From: Ophiothrix spiculata
Taxonomy: Eukaryota > Echinodermata > Ophiuroidea > Amphilepidida > Ophiotrichidae
Length of the DNA stretch: 31,259 bases
Assembly (NCBI GenBank): GCA_000969725.1
Contig: JXSR01S009062.1
Strand: one strand, 5' to 3'
Positions 10,771-19,895 of this stretch are shown in pieces. The position numbers and the translations under genes were made by a program. Position 1 is the first letter of the stretch. The number at the start of each line of letters is the position of its first letter. The notes beneath the pieces are model-generated. The model was not told where the DNA came from and searched no databases. It saw only the letters and a program-made list of their open reading frames with translations.

Positions 10771-11356
10771 GAAATATTTAGGTGCTAAATCAAATCCTTG
10801 TGTTTGTTTCATTTTTTTTTTTAAGAAAAGGTTTACAATTGATATTTTTTCTCATTATTTTCAGTTTATTTTGGACATGGAATTTACGTCCCTGGTCTGT
10901 TTAGTACCATAATTGTGTCACTGAATTGGAAGGCATTATCTAGGCACTTCTATGGCCAATGTCATCTGTTTTATTATTTAGTGATAGTATAGTTTTAGGA
11001 TGTATATGATGCAAAGGAGATCACCAACCATATCTTTCTCGTTGCTTGGATTAAACTGTTACACACTTGCAGTCCGAGATAATTCAGCAAACTTTCTGCA
11101 TAGCACTGCCAACAACCTTTGAGGCTCAAGTTAATGGATAAATTGGACAGGGGGTTGCAGCAGTACCGACCATCTATGGAGGTTTGATTGACTGTATACC
11201 TTATGTAGGCAGCAGTGTAGAAGATATGTAAGCTTGAGCCTAGTAAAGCCTGGGTCCCACTCAACATCTGAATGGTGTAGATATAGACAAGATAAGGTTA
11301 AAATATATTTGATCTAAATTCACAGGAACAGTTTCAATTTGCACATTGCTTTGCAG

Positions 11357-11386
11357 GTTATCGTTGGTGTACACAATTGCGAGAGC
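11357..11386 (+). pseudogene. Partial copy of exon 2 before the gap
   Basis: The 30 nt are identical to the start of exon 2 (12451-12480), are preceded by the same TTGCAG acceptor, and are cut off by the N run. It is either the same exon on the other allele or a duplicated exon. It should not be annotated as a second exon without proof. Confidence 0.75.
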
Positions 11387-11436
11387 NNNNNNNNNNNNNN
11401 NNNNNNNNNNNNNNNNNNNNNNNNNNNNNNNNNNNN
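11387..11436. other. Assembly gap (50 N)
   Basis: Exactly 50 N, which suggests a placeholder of unknown size rather than a measured gap. Confidence 0.99.
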
Positions 11437-12480
11437 TACTAATATATTTTGTGAATGAATCTTTCATGATTTTGGTATTATTTGTAGCTAATTTTGTTGC
11501 TACCACATGGACAAACCTTGAACAAAATTTCATTTTAATATTCAGTCAAGATTGGGTGCGTTGTTATGATTCAAAAAAATACAGACAAAATTCATTTCCC
11601 CGTATAGTCATATTGGTTTATATAAATGTGTGTTAATCGGCTGCTTACTTTGTACTTCAATGTTTTTAGAATAGTTTTATTTTCTTAGAAGTGCATGCTG
11701 AAACTCTTTATCTGGTGATAAAGGTCATAGATGTGTTAGGCCTATTTGCTGACCAATTTTTCGGAATATCCCTGAGCTCTGCTCTAAGATATAAGGAAAT
11801 ATTTCGGTGCTAAATCAAATCCTTGTGTTTGTTTGATTTTTTAAAAGAAAAGGTTTACTAGGGGTATTTTTTTTAAACCTGTTCGCTGAGTGGTTCTGGG
11901 ACAAGGATATAAGTGTCAAAGCATTTAATTGTATTTATGTTTTTGGTTAATTTACATCTCTCATTATTTTCAGTCCCTTTTATGTCCCTGGTCTGTTTAG
12001 TACCATAAGTGTCCCTGAATTTGGAAGGCATTATCTAGGCACTTCTATGGCCAATGTCATCTGTTTTATTATTTAGTGATAGTATAGTTTTAGGATGTAT
12101 GTGATGCATAGGAGATCACCAACCATATCTTTCTCGATGCTTGGATTAAACTGTTGCACACTTGCAGTCCGAGATAATCCAGCAAACTGCATAGCATTAG
12201 CTGCCAACAACCTTTGAGGCTCAACTTAATGGATAATTGGACAGGGGGTTGCAGCAGTACCAACCAACTCTGGAGGTTCGATTGACTGTATACATTATGT
12301 AGAGCTGCAGTGTAGAAGCTATGTAAGCTTGAGCCTAGTAAAGCTCGGGTCCCACTCAACATCCGAATGGTGTAGATATAGACAAGATAGGTTAAAATAT
12401 ATTTGATCTAAATTCACAGGAACAGTTTCAATTTGCACATTGCTTTGCAGGTTATCGTTGGTGTACACAATTGCGAGAGC
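11437..12480 (+). repeat. Duplicated segment, copy 2 (after gap)
   Basis: Counterpart of 10100-11386. It carries its own extra stretch near 11860-11960 (CTGTTCGCTGAGTGGTTCTG region) that copy 1 lacks. It leads directly into the complete exon 2. Confidence 0.85.
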
Positions 12481-12558
12481 ATTCATCAACTCAAGGGAAT
12501 CTGGCCCATCGACAGTACCGCAAAACGAATGTTTAATGTAAAAGAATACGCCGATGTG
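12451..12558 (+). CDS. Cytidylyltransferase-like protein, coding exon 2
   Basis: 36 codons in phase 0 at both ends, residues 136-171. The acceptor is TGCTTTGCAG and the donor GTG/GTAAGT is a perfect consensus. It begins VIVGVHNCESIHQLKG, which lines up with the second strand of cytidylyltransferases (GVxxDExxHxxKG). The Lys of the final KG (residue 150) corresponds to the catalytic-motif lysine of choline-phosphate cytidylyltransferase. The usual Asp in this segment is Cys143. The remainder (TAKRMFNVKEYADV) forms the following helix. Its first 30 nt also occur at 11357-11386 before the gap. Confidence 0.85.
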
Positions 12559-13576
12559 GTAAGTAAACTGACTGCACAGCCTGCGAACTCGATCGTTGAT
12601 GGAAAGGGACTTACTCAACTCGGACTGGAAAACTCCGGAAACGTGGACTCTGTTGTGTCTAGGCTTGGTTTTTCTCTTGCACGCGCTCTCTTGCTTTTTT
12701 TAGGTTTTGTAGGCCTTGTGGACACCAGTGAGGACATCGTTGCCTCGGTACGAGCTGGTGCTGCTTGGATTGGTCATGGAGATGGATTTCTCAATGATGG
12801 CGTTTGGACTGAACTAAAAGAGAGCAAGACCTGTGAAGAAATGGACTTTTCTCCCCTGATGATTTGTAGGCCTGAAAAAGACCTTGTTTGGTGTAACAAG
12901 CTGGTTGCTTATTAACAACTTGTTAAGTCGTACAATGTGAAATGGATTTATGCAAGTACTTTCCGACAAATTATTTCTTTCAAATCAATTTTTAAAATTT
13001 TGGGGGAAAATATATGGAAAAGCTGAAGTTTGAAATCTGTGGAATCTTAGGCCGTTGATTTTCATTATGGGTTTTAACCCCTACCCATACTCAAAACCAT
13101 CAATACTTTGGTTTATCAGATATATATCCAATACGTGGACTGTCTGACGAATAATTTGATATCTATTTCGGCTAAGCCTATAATAATACAAGGTTCCAAA
13201 CAAGTGATCACACAAAAAACAAAGATAAAAACTCAGTTGGGTTACACCAAACAATATTTTTCAGGTCTTCCTTTAACATATTTTTGAGTTACATATTGAA
13301 TTGGTATTGGTAATAGGATATTGATCTTGAATCATTATTAAGTTTTGAGTAAAAATGGTTACCATCCCATGCTGACCATGGATAAAGAAAGTATAGGGAT
13401 TTATATGTAGTTGAAAGAGAAATACAAATAAGTACTTACTTAAAGAGCAGATATTTCTTGATTTCTGATATTATTCATTTCTGTTGTACATAGAAACCAC
13501 AGAAATGATGCTGTTGATATGTTTTGATTATCTTATTAACACGACTCTTATATTTTTTTCTTTCACCCTTTAACAG
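12559..13576 (+). other. Intron 2 (1018 bp)
   Basis: Bounded by GTAAGT and a CCTTTAACAG acceptor. Its first 357 nt stay open in the exon 2 frame to a TAA at 12913-12915 and are GC-richer than the rest. A second strong acceptor-like site (TTGCTTTTTTTAG) lies at 12691-12703. An intron-retained or alternative 3' end isoform is possible. The distal part is ordinary AT-rich DNA. Confidence 0.75.
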
Positions 13577-13933
13577 GTTTTCTGTGTTGCTGGAACAGAC
13601 CCAACGCCATTCATTGTAAGTGCCATAGATTTGAAAAGAGGTGAGACGGCACTGTACATCCGTGGAAACGACATGGCCAATTTCCCTAGTAAAGATGTTG
13701 TATCAGCAATCATGCCTATTAAATTTCTTCCTTACAGTTCCGGCATCAGCTCATCGCAGCTGCGACGAACCATTCGTTCCCAAGGCGATGATGCTGGAGA
13801 GCCGACTGAAGATGTGGCAAGCACAAATGCAAGCAGCAGTGGAAGTAGCAGCCAGGACCCGAGCAGCATCGATACCAGCGAAGATGCGCGAGACGGCAGC
13901 TGCCTGGAGGACAGCTTGGAGCTGAAAGGGTAG
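13577..13933 (+). CDS. Cytidylyltransferase-like protein, coding exon 3 (terminal)
   Basis: Residues 172-289, stop TAG at 13931. It starts VFCVAGTDPTPFI, the strand after the exon 2 helix. LYIRGNDM (197-204) fits the conserved loop that binds the nucleotide in this superfamily. YSSGISSSQLRRTI (224-237) fits the RTxGIS(T/S)T signature, but Tyr224 stands where choline-phosphate cytidylyltransferase has Arg. Residues 238-289 are an acidic, Ser-rich low-complexity tail that is probably disordered and might be phosphorylated. A GTAAGT at 13616 looks like a 5' splice site. The motifs continue through it, so I keep the exon whole. Confidence 0.85.
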   Translation, partial: VFCVAGTDPTPFIVSAIDLKRGETALYIRGNDMANFPSKDVVSAIMPIKFLPYSSGISSSQLRRTIRSQGDDAGEPTEDVASTNASSSGSSSQDPSSIDTSEDARDGSCLEDSLELKG

Positions 13934-14335
13934 ATGAGACGAGATGAGACAAGGACGGGTGGGAGATGGCTCGGAGCGAACGAAGGAGAAGGTAAAAGAT
14001 GAGAACTATAAGAAGAAAAAGATTGGGTGCATGGTGAGAGTTCTTTAACCATTTGATTGTTCTTTATTATCACATCATCAATCTTTATTGTGTTTAGAAC
14101 ACCCCAATCAGATCTGCCTCCGACAAGATCTGTCGTGATTAAAAGTGCAATGTTCTACAAGTTATTCTTCTAAACTTGAGTGGATGGGAATCTGATAAAA
14201 ATGATTATCCCTCTGTTATTAAGGGGGTTTTCACAGAGATAAAAAATCTCCACTGATTTTCTTGAAAATCTGGAAGATTTATTTGTTCTGATAATGAAGC
14301 TAAAATAAAATAAATATGTCACCGTGCTCGATTTT
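13934..14335 (+). other. 3' UTR (inferred extent)
   Basis: Follows the stop codon, purine-rich at first (GATGAGACGAGATGAGAC). Overlapping AATAAA signals lie about 370 nt downstream. The end is inferred at 15-25 nt beyond them. Confidence 0.45.
14304..14314 (+). promoter_or_regulatory. Polyadenylation signal, two overlapping AATAAA
   Basis: AATAAA at 14304 and again at 14309, the first canonical signals after the stop codon of the cytidylyltransferase-like gene. In AT-rich DNA such words also occur by chance. Confidence 0.45.
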
Positions 14336-14606
14336 GAGATACATATTTTCCTCAAAATTCACTCGATTTACCAAACAGAGTATATTGGGAAAACTCCAAA
14401 AAGTTGATTATTATGTGCTTTTGAAATAGTAAATGCTACATTGATTTTTTGTAATTTTAAAGCATTTTTTGGGCACTTCAAAATACCATGTTAGTTTTCA
14501 AGAAAAATGACAAAAACTGGCATTTTTAAATAATTACTTTGATGGTGCATCTGCATAATTGCCCACTTATATATTATGCAGTGATGCGGCGCGTGATCAA
14601 CCAAAC

Positions 14607-14664
14607 GTGTTAGTAAAACATGTGTTCAGTATGCAGTGTTAGTAAAACATGTGTTCAGTGTGCA
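14607..14664 (+). repeat. Tandem duplication, period 29
   Basis: GTGTTAGTAAAACATGTG followed by TTCAGT(A/G)TGCA occurs twice back to back, with one substitution. Confidence 0.85.
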
Positions 14665-14815
14665 TTGACATTTTCACACGCAAAACAGATGTAAACATTT
14701 TTTGATTTTTTTACTATTTATAATAAAAAAATTATCTCACAGTTGTAAGAACTGTATCTCTTTAAGAAACCCCTTAATGTGCAGAGGAGATTCTCAAATT
14801 AGTGCACTAAGTTTA

Positions 14816-14872
14816 AGTAACACTTCAAGAGAGGTGATTAGTGCACCTTTTAGTAACACTTCAAGAGAGGTG
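14816..14872 (+). repeat. Tandem duplication, period 36
   Basis: AGTAACACTTCAAGAGAGGT occurs at 14816 and 14852. The preceding word TTAGTGCAC is also duplicated, so the unit is about 36 nt. No function is evident. Confidence 0.75.
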
Positions 14873-15133
14873 GTTTCATTGGTCTTTGTTGTAAAGCTTA
14901 AAAACAGCATAAGTGAATATTATTTCCATAAAAACAAACGCCTTGTTGTTCGGAACTGATCATGGGACCGCCTGTTTATCACGATGGGTGCTTTGCCATC
15001 AATGCTATCAAGACTGGATGATATTGAGGGTTTTAATTTAAATCTGTATGTGTGCTTCCAGTTCAAAAGTTGTGAAAGAAAAGTAGATCAAAATATGGAA
15101 CTTTAACTTACAGCCTATGGTTCGTATGTTCAA
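14873..15133. other. Spacer, nothing recognised
   Basis: Non-coding DNA between short duplications and the next element. No frame or arm was recognised. Confidence 0.35.
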
Positions 15134-15599
15134 ACAGTCCGGGCAACGAACCTAATCAGGTTCGCGAACCTAATTAGGTTCGGTTGAACCAGATCTGGAT
15201 CGGAATTTGATGTTTTTGTGGGTTTTAGTCCCCGGGTGAGTTTATTTGAGGTTTGGATAAACTTTTCTTACCGTTTTCTTAACTTTTGAGATATTGCCTA
15301 AAAATCTGGTGTGAGTTTTTAAATATCTGCCGTGAGGTTATGTGTTAATTAAGACAATAGAATTAATAAGATTACGTAATCAATTAAATATGTAAATTAT
15401 TTTTAAACTTTTTCAACCAAAAATATAACATTGTTCACTAAGAACAATTATATGTTGATAAAACAGCAAAAAATAGTATCTATAATAGTTAAAATTAGGT
15501 TTAAAATTTGAATCTAAATGTAAAAGTGCAATGCATTATGGGAATTTTTGTTCCAAATCTGGTTCAACCGAACCTGATTAGGTTCGTTGCCCAGACTGT
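15134..15599. mobile_element. TIR element with ACAGTCYGGGCAACGAACC ends
   Basis: The left end ACAGTCCGGGCAACGAACCT is mirrored on the right by AGGTTCGTTGCCCAGACTGT. Next inside, GGTTGAACCAGATCTGGA pairs with TCCAAATCTGGTTCAACC. The left arm carries an 18-bp palindromic unit (CGAACCTAATCAGGTTCG) twice in tandem (15147-15164, 15165-15182). The right arm has it once. The interior is AT-rich with no transposase frame. Confidence 0.75.
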
Positions 15600-15603
15600 C
15601 AAA

Positions 15604-15829
15604 AGAGGTTTAAGAGTTAGACCTGGTTTAAATGAAATTTTGTATCAAAGATAAATATATTTTCCACGACCAATATTGCCATTTTTTTGTGTTGTTTGTA
15701 AGATTTTAAGCTGAATCTTTAATTTTGAAAGTTGTTGAAGTTCAAAAATGCTACAAAAGGTCCTTTTGTGGTAGTAATTTTTACTTAGACCCAGTCTAAC
15801 TTTAGAACAGGTCTAACTCTTAAACCTCT
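15604..15829. mobile_element. TIR element with AGAGGTTTAAGAGTTAGACC ends
   Basis: AGAGGTTTAAGAGTTAGACC at the left is matched by GGTCTAACTCTTAAACCTCT at the right, a perfect 20-bp terminal repeat. The 226-bp element abuts the preceding one (4 nt apart). No coding capacity. Confidence 0.75.
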
Positions 15830-16319
15830 GTTGTGCATACAGACCTATTATATTTAACTTTAATGTTTCAAAACCATCCAAAACTGATAGCTTGGTTGAT
15901 AAAGTGCCCACTTCTTGATATGCTTGTTGTCAGGAACATCACTTTTTGGTTCTAGCTAAAGAAGCAAGAGCAGGGTCTTGGCTAGGACTCCGAAAGCACT
16001 TCCAAGAAGACAATCAACTTGATGCTTTGCAATAGAAAGAAACCTGTTTGTATATATGTGTATAAATTATCTCTATTGGTGGGTTGGTCTCTTGCAAAGA
16101 CCTTAAATATTTTTAGTGCATCTGAAGATGGAGATGGTTAAATTATACACAGTTATGTTGCAATACAACTACAGCGTACCTGGTTATGAGAAGTGCTATT
16201 TGTAGGTGTTTTCAAAAGGCAAAGCCTGAGGTAGGAAATGAAACGATGGTGCTAATTGTACAGAATGAATGTGGTCAGGATATCCGACCATGATTTGCAG
16301 TCAGTTGGGTTTACATAGC
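15830..16319. other. Spacer, nothing recognised
   Basis: AT-rich non-coding DNA. No domain-bearing frame, tRNA-like box or inverted repeat was recognised. Confidence 0.35.
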
Positions 16320-16351
16320 AATGTAACAAAATGTTTCAAGGTCTTGAAAGC
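16320..16351 (+). repeat. 32-bp direct repeat, left copy
   Basis: Identical to 16698-16729. It begins AATGTAACAAAATG and ends GGTCTTGAAAGC, and flanks the element between. Confidence 0.9.
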
Positions 16352-16697
16352 CCAGGGGGGCACTCACATATGTGGACAGGGTATATATGTACGCCGGTCA
16401 AGACCCCCTTTTCAGGCCGCCAGGCTGCTCACTAGATCCCCATTTTCAGCGTGATTCAGTTCTTTTGAACCCGTTTTTGAGAAAAACTTATTTTAGCTCT
16501 ATCTGCAAAAATTGCTCAGGAAATGCAAAAATGTTCAGCTCAGGAGGCTATAATTGGCCAAAATTTCAGTTCACTAGACCCCCAAAAATCAGTTTCAAAG
16601 GTCCATTTTTTACCAGAAATCAGTTTACCAGACCCCCATTTCGGTGCTTCGCGCCTGGTATACCTAACACTTTCAAAGTTGAGTGCCCCCAGGGAGT
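16352..16697. mobile_element. TIR element with CCAGGGGGCACTCA ends
   Basis: The left end CCAGGGGGGCACTCA is mirrored by TGAGTGCCCCCAGGG at the right. The interior has repeated AGACCCCC and TCAGTTCACTAGACCCCC-type words. No transposase frame. Similar G-rich CACTCA ends recur at 27233-27507. It is bounded by a perfect 32-bp direct repeat, far longer than usual target duplications. Confidence 0.7.
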
Positions 16698-16729
16698 AAT
16701 GTAACAAAATGTTTCAAGGTCTTGAAAGC
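16698..16729 (+). repeat. 32-bp direct repeat, right copy
   Basis: Perfect repeat of 16320-16351. The unique flank continues TTCCTGCAAGG. Confidence 0.9.
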
Positions 16730-17043
16730 TTCCTGCAAGGAAGTTGTAAAGAGGAATAGCCACTATATTGTTGTCTGACCCTATCTCTAGGGTCTGTGAT
16801 TGAACTTAAGTATTTAAAAAGTAAAGTTGAACCTATGAATTTTTTATTAGATGTGATTTCACTTGACTGTTATGAAATTTATTTGAATAAGGAACAGAGT
16901 TCAGAATCAAATCTAACAAAAATTGTGTCAATTTGTGTTTATTGTCAAAAAGATGATTTTTAACCCATTTGTTTTTAGGGAACAGTTAGTGTTCCCACGA
17001 GAGACGATGATATGGCAGCTTTTCCTTATCATGGTACAGAAGA

Positions 17044-17263
17044 AGAGAAGAAATCGTGTGTATCCCATCATGCATTGCTTTCAATGGAATTTTTTGTGTA
17101 GAAAATCATATGAGTAGTTAGTAATGAAATGTCAACAAATCAAAGTTATTTATTGTAATCTTGCATTTTGGGTATGTTTCATCACTAACTATTCACATGA
17201 CTTCCTGCACAAAATTTCCCATAGGAAGCAATGCATGATGGGATACACAAGATATCTTCTCTT
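17044..17263. mobile_element. TIR element with 10-bp target duplication
   Basis: The arms include TGTGTATCCCATCATGCATT and its reverse complement. They extend inward through CAATGG/CCTATGG to about 85 nt with mismatches. GTACAGAAGA occurs directly outside both ends (17034-17043, 17264-17273). A 9-10 bp duplication with long arms suggests a Mutator-like MITE. No coding frame. Confidence 0.7.
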
Positions 17264-17273
17264 GTACAGAAGA

Positions 17274-17628
17274 GTCCTTGGTTTGGAATCCAGCCAAACT
17301 GCCCTGGAGAAGGAAGTGATTTGAGATTTACGAATTAGCGTGATTGAATTAGGAAGATATGAACAAACATGCCAAACATTCTAGATAAACCATAACTTTT
17401 TGTCAGGTCTGTTTTATGTGAATACCACAATAAATATTGGAACCCCAATCCATTAGAGCACAAAGTTCAGTTATCTCCCCATCGTTCTATATCTATGGGA
17501 TGATTGATGGTCATGTCAAAAGGATTAATTGAAACAAGCGTGGGGGGTCTGGCAAAATGAGAGGAAAGTGTTGATTTCCAAAAATGAGTTTATTACTTAT
17601 TTTAATTATATTCTCAGCCTTAAAATGA
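17274..17628. other. Spacer, nothing recognised
   Basis: AT-rich non-coding DNA with no recognised repeat arm or exon. Confidence 0.35.
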
Positions 17629-17798
17629 TATATAATTTGTCATAGTTTCCTGTTTCCTTTTCCATAAATAGGTTAATTTATGCGACCATGTAATTTATCT
17701 TCGAAGTTTTAATAATGCTAATTTATATAATTTGTCATAGTTTCCCCGTTCCCTTTTTCATAAATAAGTTAATTTTTGCAACCATGTAATTTATCATT
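17629..17798 (+). repeat. Diverged tandem repeat, period about 95
   Basis: TATATAATTTGTCATAGTTT starts at 17629 and 17724. Both are followed by TTCATAAATA-GTTAATTT and ACCATGTAATTTATC. A third partial unit (AATTTAATGCTGAAATCCAAT, split by a change) appears near 17874-17896. It is AT-rich, with no coding capacity. Confidence 0.65.
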
Positions 17799-18314
17799 GA
17801 AATTTAATGCCGAAATCCAATTTGAACTAAAAGAGCTAGTTTGCATATAAATTGTCTTTCATAATTTGTCATTTAAATTTAATGCTGAAATCCAATAGCA
17901 TGATAATGCAATTTGTAGATTATTTAGAAAGGAAATAAACAAATTTTTTGTGATTTTCTTTTCCTATATTAAAACTCTATATTATGAAGTTTTTCTGTAT
18001 GCATTTGCAAAGATAAGATAATGAAAAACAGGAAATTCAATTGATAGACTTTTGCCCAGGCTTTTTGATTTGATTTATTACTTTTTTTGGATCTTATATT
18101 GAAAAAATGAAAGTCTGTCTCAAAGCTAATGTATTTCCTGAAATGCAAAGTAATGCATTTTTAAAATTCTCAATTTAGTTTCATAAATTGGTCATTTTAA
18201 GGTGTGTCCGATGGTGACACTTTAACGATAAAGTATGATTTTCCACAAACATTGCCAGATTTTTTAAAATGTGAAATTACAAATATAGGCCTATATCTCA
18301 ATAACTCATTCCAA

Positions 18315-18702
18315 GGCCAGGGTCAGACAAATTATGACATAACATTTATCAGAATAAATTTATTGCAGTCACCATATTTTCTACAATAAAATAGATATGA
18401 TGTCGTTATTAATTACGATGAAAAAGTGTTCCACTTTGTTTTACCGCATTATTTTCAGCCTGGCTATTATAGATATTGCAAGGTGGAATCATACAGGGTT
18501 TTTAAAAACCACATTATTTTCAACTGTATTCAGTACATTCGTTCAGATTCTTTATTATTTCCATAAAATATACATAAAAATACATTAGAATACATTAAAA
18601 TAACATCTACTCAACAAATTCGGTGACCAAATCGGAATGTAAAAAAATAAAGGTCAAATTAATTGTAGTAAATAGGATGTCAAAATTTGTCTGACCCTGG
18701 CC
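18315..18702. mobile_element. TIR element with GGCCAGGGTCAGACAAA ends
   Basis: GGCCAGGGTCAGACAAATT at the left is matched by AATTTGTCTGACCCTGGCC at the right. ATGACAT/ATGTCA continues the arms. The interior is AT-rich, contains a run of TACATTAAAATA-type words, and has no transposase frame. Confidence 0.75.
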
Positions 18703-19528
18703 CAAATAACCCGATTTTCAAATGCATGTCAGCTTTAAATCAGACAATTTGCATTCTTTGCTTTAATTGGACAAAGGAAATGAAACTCAAAATTCTCATT
18801 CTCAGGAAATAACAACAGGACATTTTTGCTATATGTGGGTGTATGATGAAATGTTTGTTCTGCATGTTTAGAATGCAATTGCAAATAGATGAATAACTAA
18901 AATAATCCAAGTTTCTTTACTTCACAATTTTGACTTGTATGTCCAAGGATGGTCCTTGTTCAAACCTAGACAAGTATTGTTATACCCCTAATTAAACCAG
19001 TGATCAAGCAAAAGCTTTAAACTAAACAAACCCAACTAGTTCTCAAATACTTTTCTTCAAGTTGTTTAACCAGAGCAAGTAGACACGGCAAGCAAATAGA
19101 TGGATATAAAAGCTGTGTCATGCGGGGACAGAGTGATCAAAGTTTGGCCTGTGTAATAAAACTAGCATGCACAACTTGAAAATACAACATTCATCTCTTC
19201 AATATTTAACATCCCAATATTGTCATTTTAATGATAGTTATTTTTGATTTTGAAACCCGTCACAGAAAAACATTTTCATTTAAAGGTTGTTAAGATCACT
19301 TTTTCACCCACACTTTCCGAAATCAAATTGAAGTATAAATTTCACAAGTAAGCTTATATTTTTCTCATAACCACTGCACATTTTTATGCCGACTTGGAAT
19401 GTACATACAGTCATGGCAACTCTAAAGACCGAGTGACCATTGCATGTGCTGTCAAATTTAAGATTAATTTTATCCTTTTGACATGACTTGCATGAGTTCT
19501 ATTTCTTATAAATAGCTCCAAAACTTGA
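18703..19528. other. Spacer, nothing recognised
   Basis: AT-rich non-coding DNA. No exon with conserved domains, RNA gene or inverted repeat was recognised. Confidence 0.35.
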
Positions 19529-19838
19529 TGCGCGGCCAAGAACGATTGCACTTTGGGCCTCCTAGGTTTACCAAAGGCCCCTCAAAAACAGTAAAAATAG
19601 TTGACATATCGGTAGAATTTTTCAAAAATGACTATTCTTTGACCAATTTCTCCTACTGGTCACCAAAAAGTGCTTTTGAAGTGCAATTAATATTGTAAAA
19701 ATGTATTAAATTGTATAAATCATACACTTGTGCAAGTAAAGATGGTTTTCAAATGGGTAGCATTTTTTTTCTTTTTTTTTTTCGCTTTCTCAGGTTATTT
19801 ACATATCGGGTGGTAGGCAAAATCTCCGGCCGCGCATC
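19529..19838. mobile_element. Possible TIR remnant with GATGCGCGGCC ends
   Basis: An 11-bp inverted repeat (GATGCGCGGCC at 19529, GGCCGCGCATC ending 19838) bounds a T-rich stretch. The arms are short and there is no target duplication, so this could be chance or a decayed element. Confidence 0.25.
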
Positions 19839-19895
19839 CGTTCCCAACCAAAATACCCCCAGGGCACATGACATTAAAATAGATTTTTGGGGAGT

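Larger units (their letters stand above)
10100..11386 (+). repeat. Duplicated segment, copy 1 (ends at gap)
   Basis: Matches 11437-12480 in the same orientation, with scattered substitutions and indels. The match covers intron 1 sequence, the exon 2 acceptor and the first 30 nt of exon 2. It carries a roughly 222-bp insertion (10549-10770) and a 16-C tract (10364-10379) that copy 2 lacks. The homology starts at TACT 10100, the very word that follows the gap at 11437. It stops at the gap, at the base corresponding to 12480. This geometry is expected of two unmerged overlapping contig ends. Confidence 0.85.
4600..12450 (+). other. Intron 1 (about 7.85 kb, contains an assembly gap)
   Basis: Donor GTATGT at 4600 and acceptor TGCTTTGCAG ending 12450. 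Its length is unreliable because of the 50-N gap and the duplicated segment near its 3' end. From 4600 to about 8290 I saw no exon and no clear transposon. One 129-codon open frame at 5986-6375 has no recognisable domain. Simple tracts occur at about 6768-6777 (C) and 7024-7040 (G). Confidence 0.7.

Noticed and set aside
10995-12362. Pair of similar minus-strand frames (MLSGTQALLGSS / MLSGTRALLGSS)
   Set aside because: They arise from the duplicated segment on both sides of the gap. Each has frame-changing differences, and neither resembles a known protein.
13732-14073. 113-codon minus-strand frame opposite exon 3
   Set aside because: It is the shadow of the coding exon. Its Ser/Leu-rich content comes from the complementary acidic Ser tail.
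16269-16704. Frames of 61 and 110 codons with repeated FTRPP words
   Set aside because: They come from repeated AGACCCCC words within a non-autonomous TIR element and are not a protein family I recognise.
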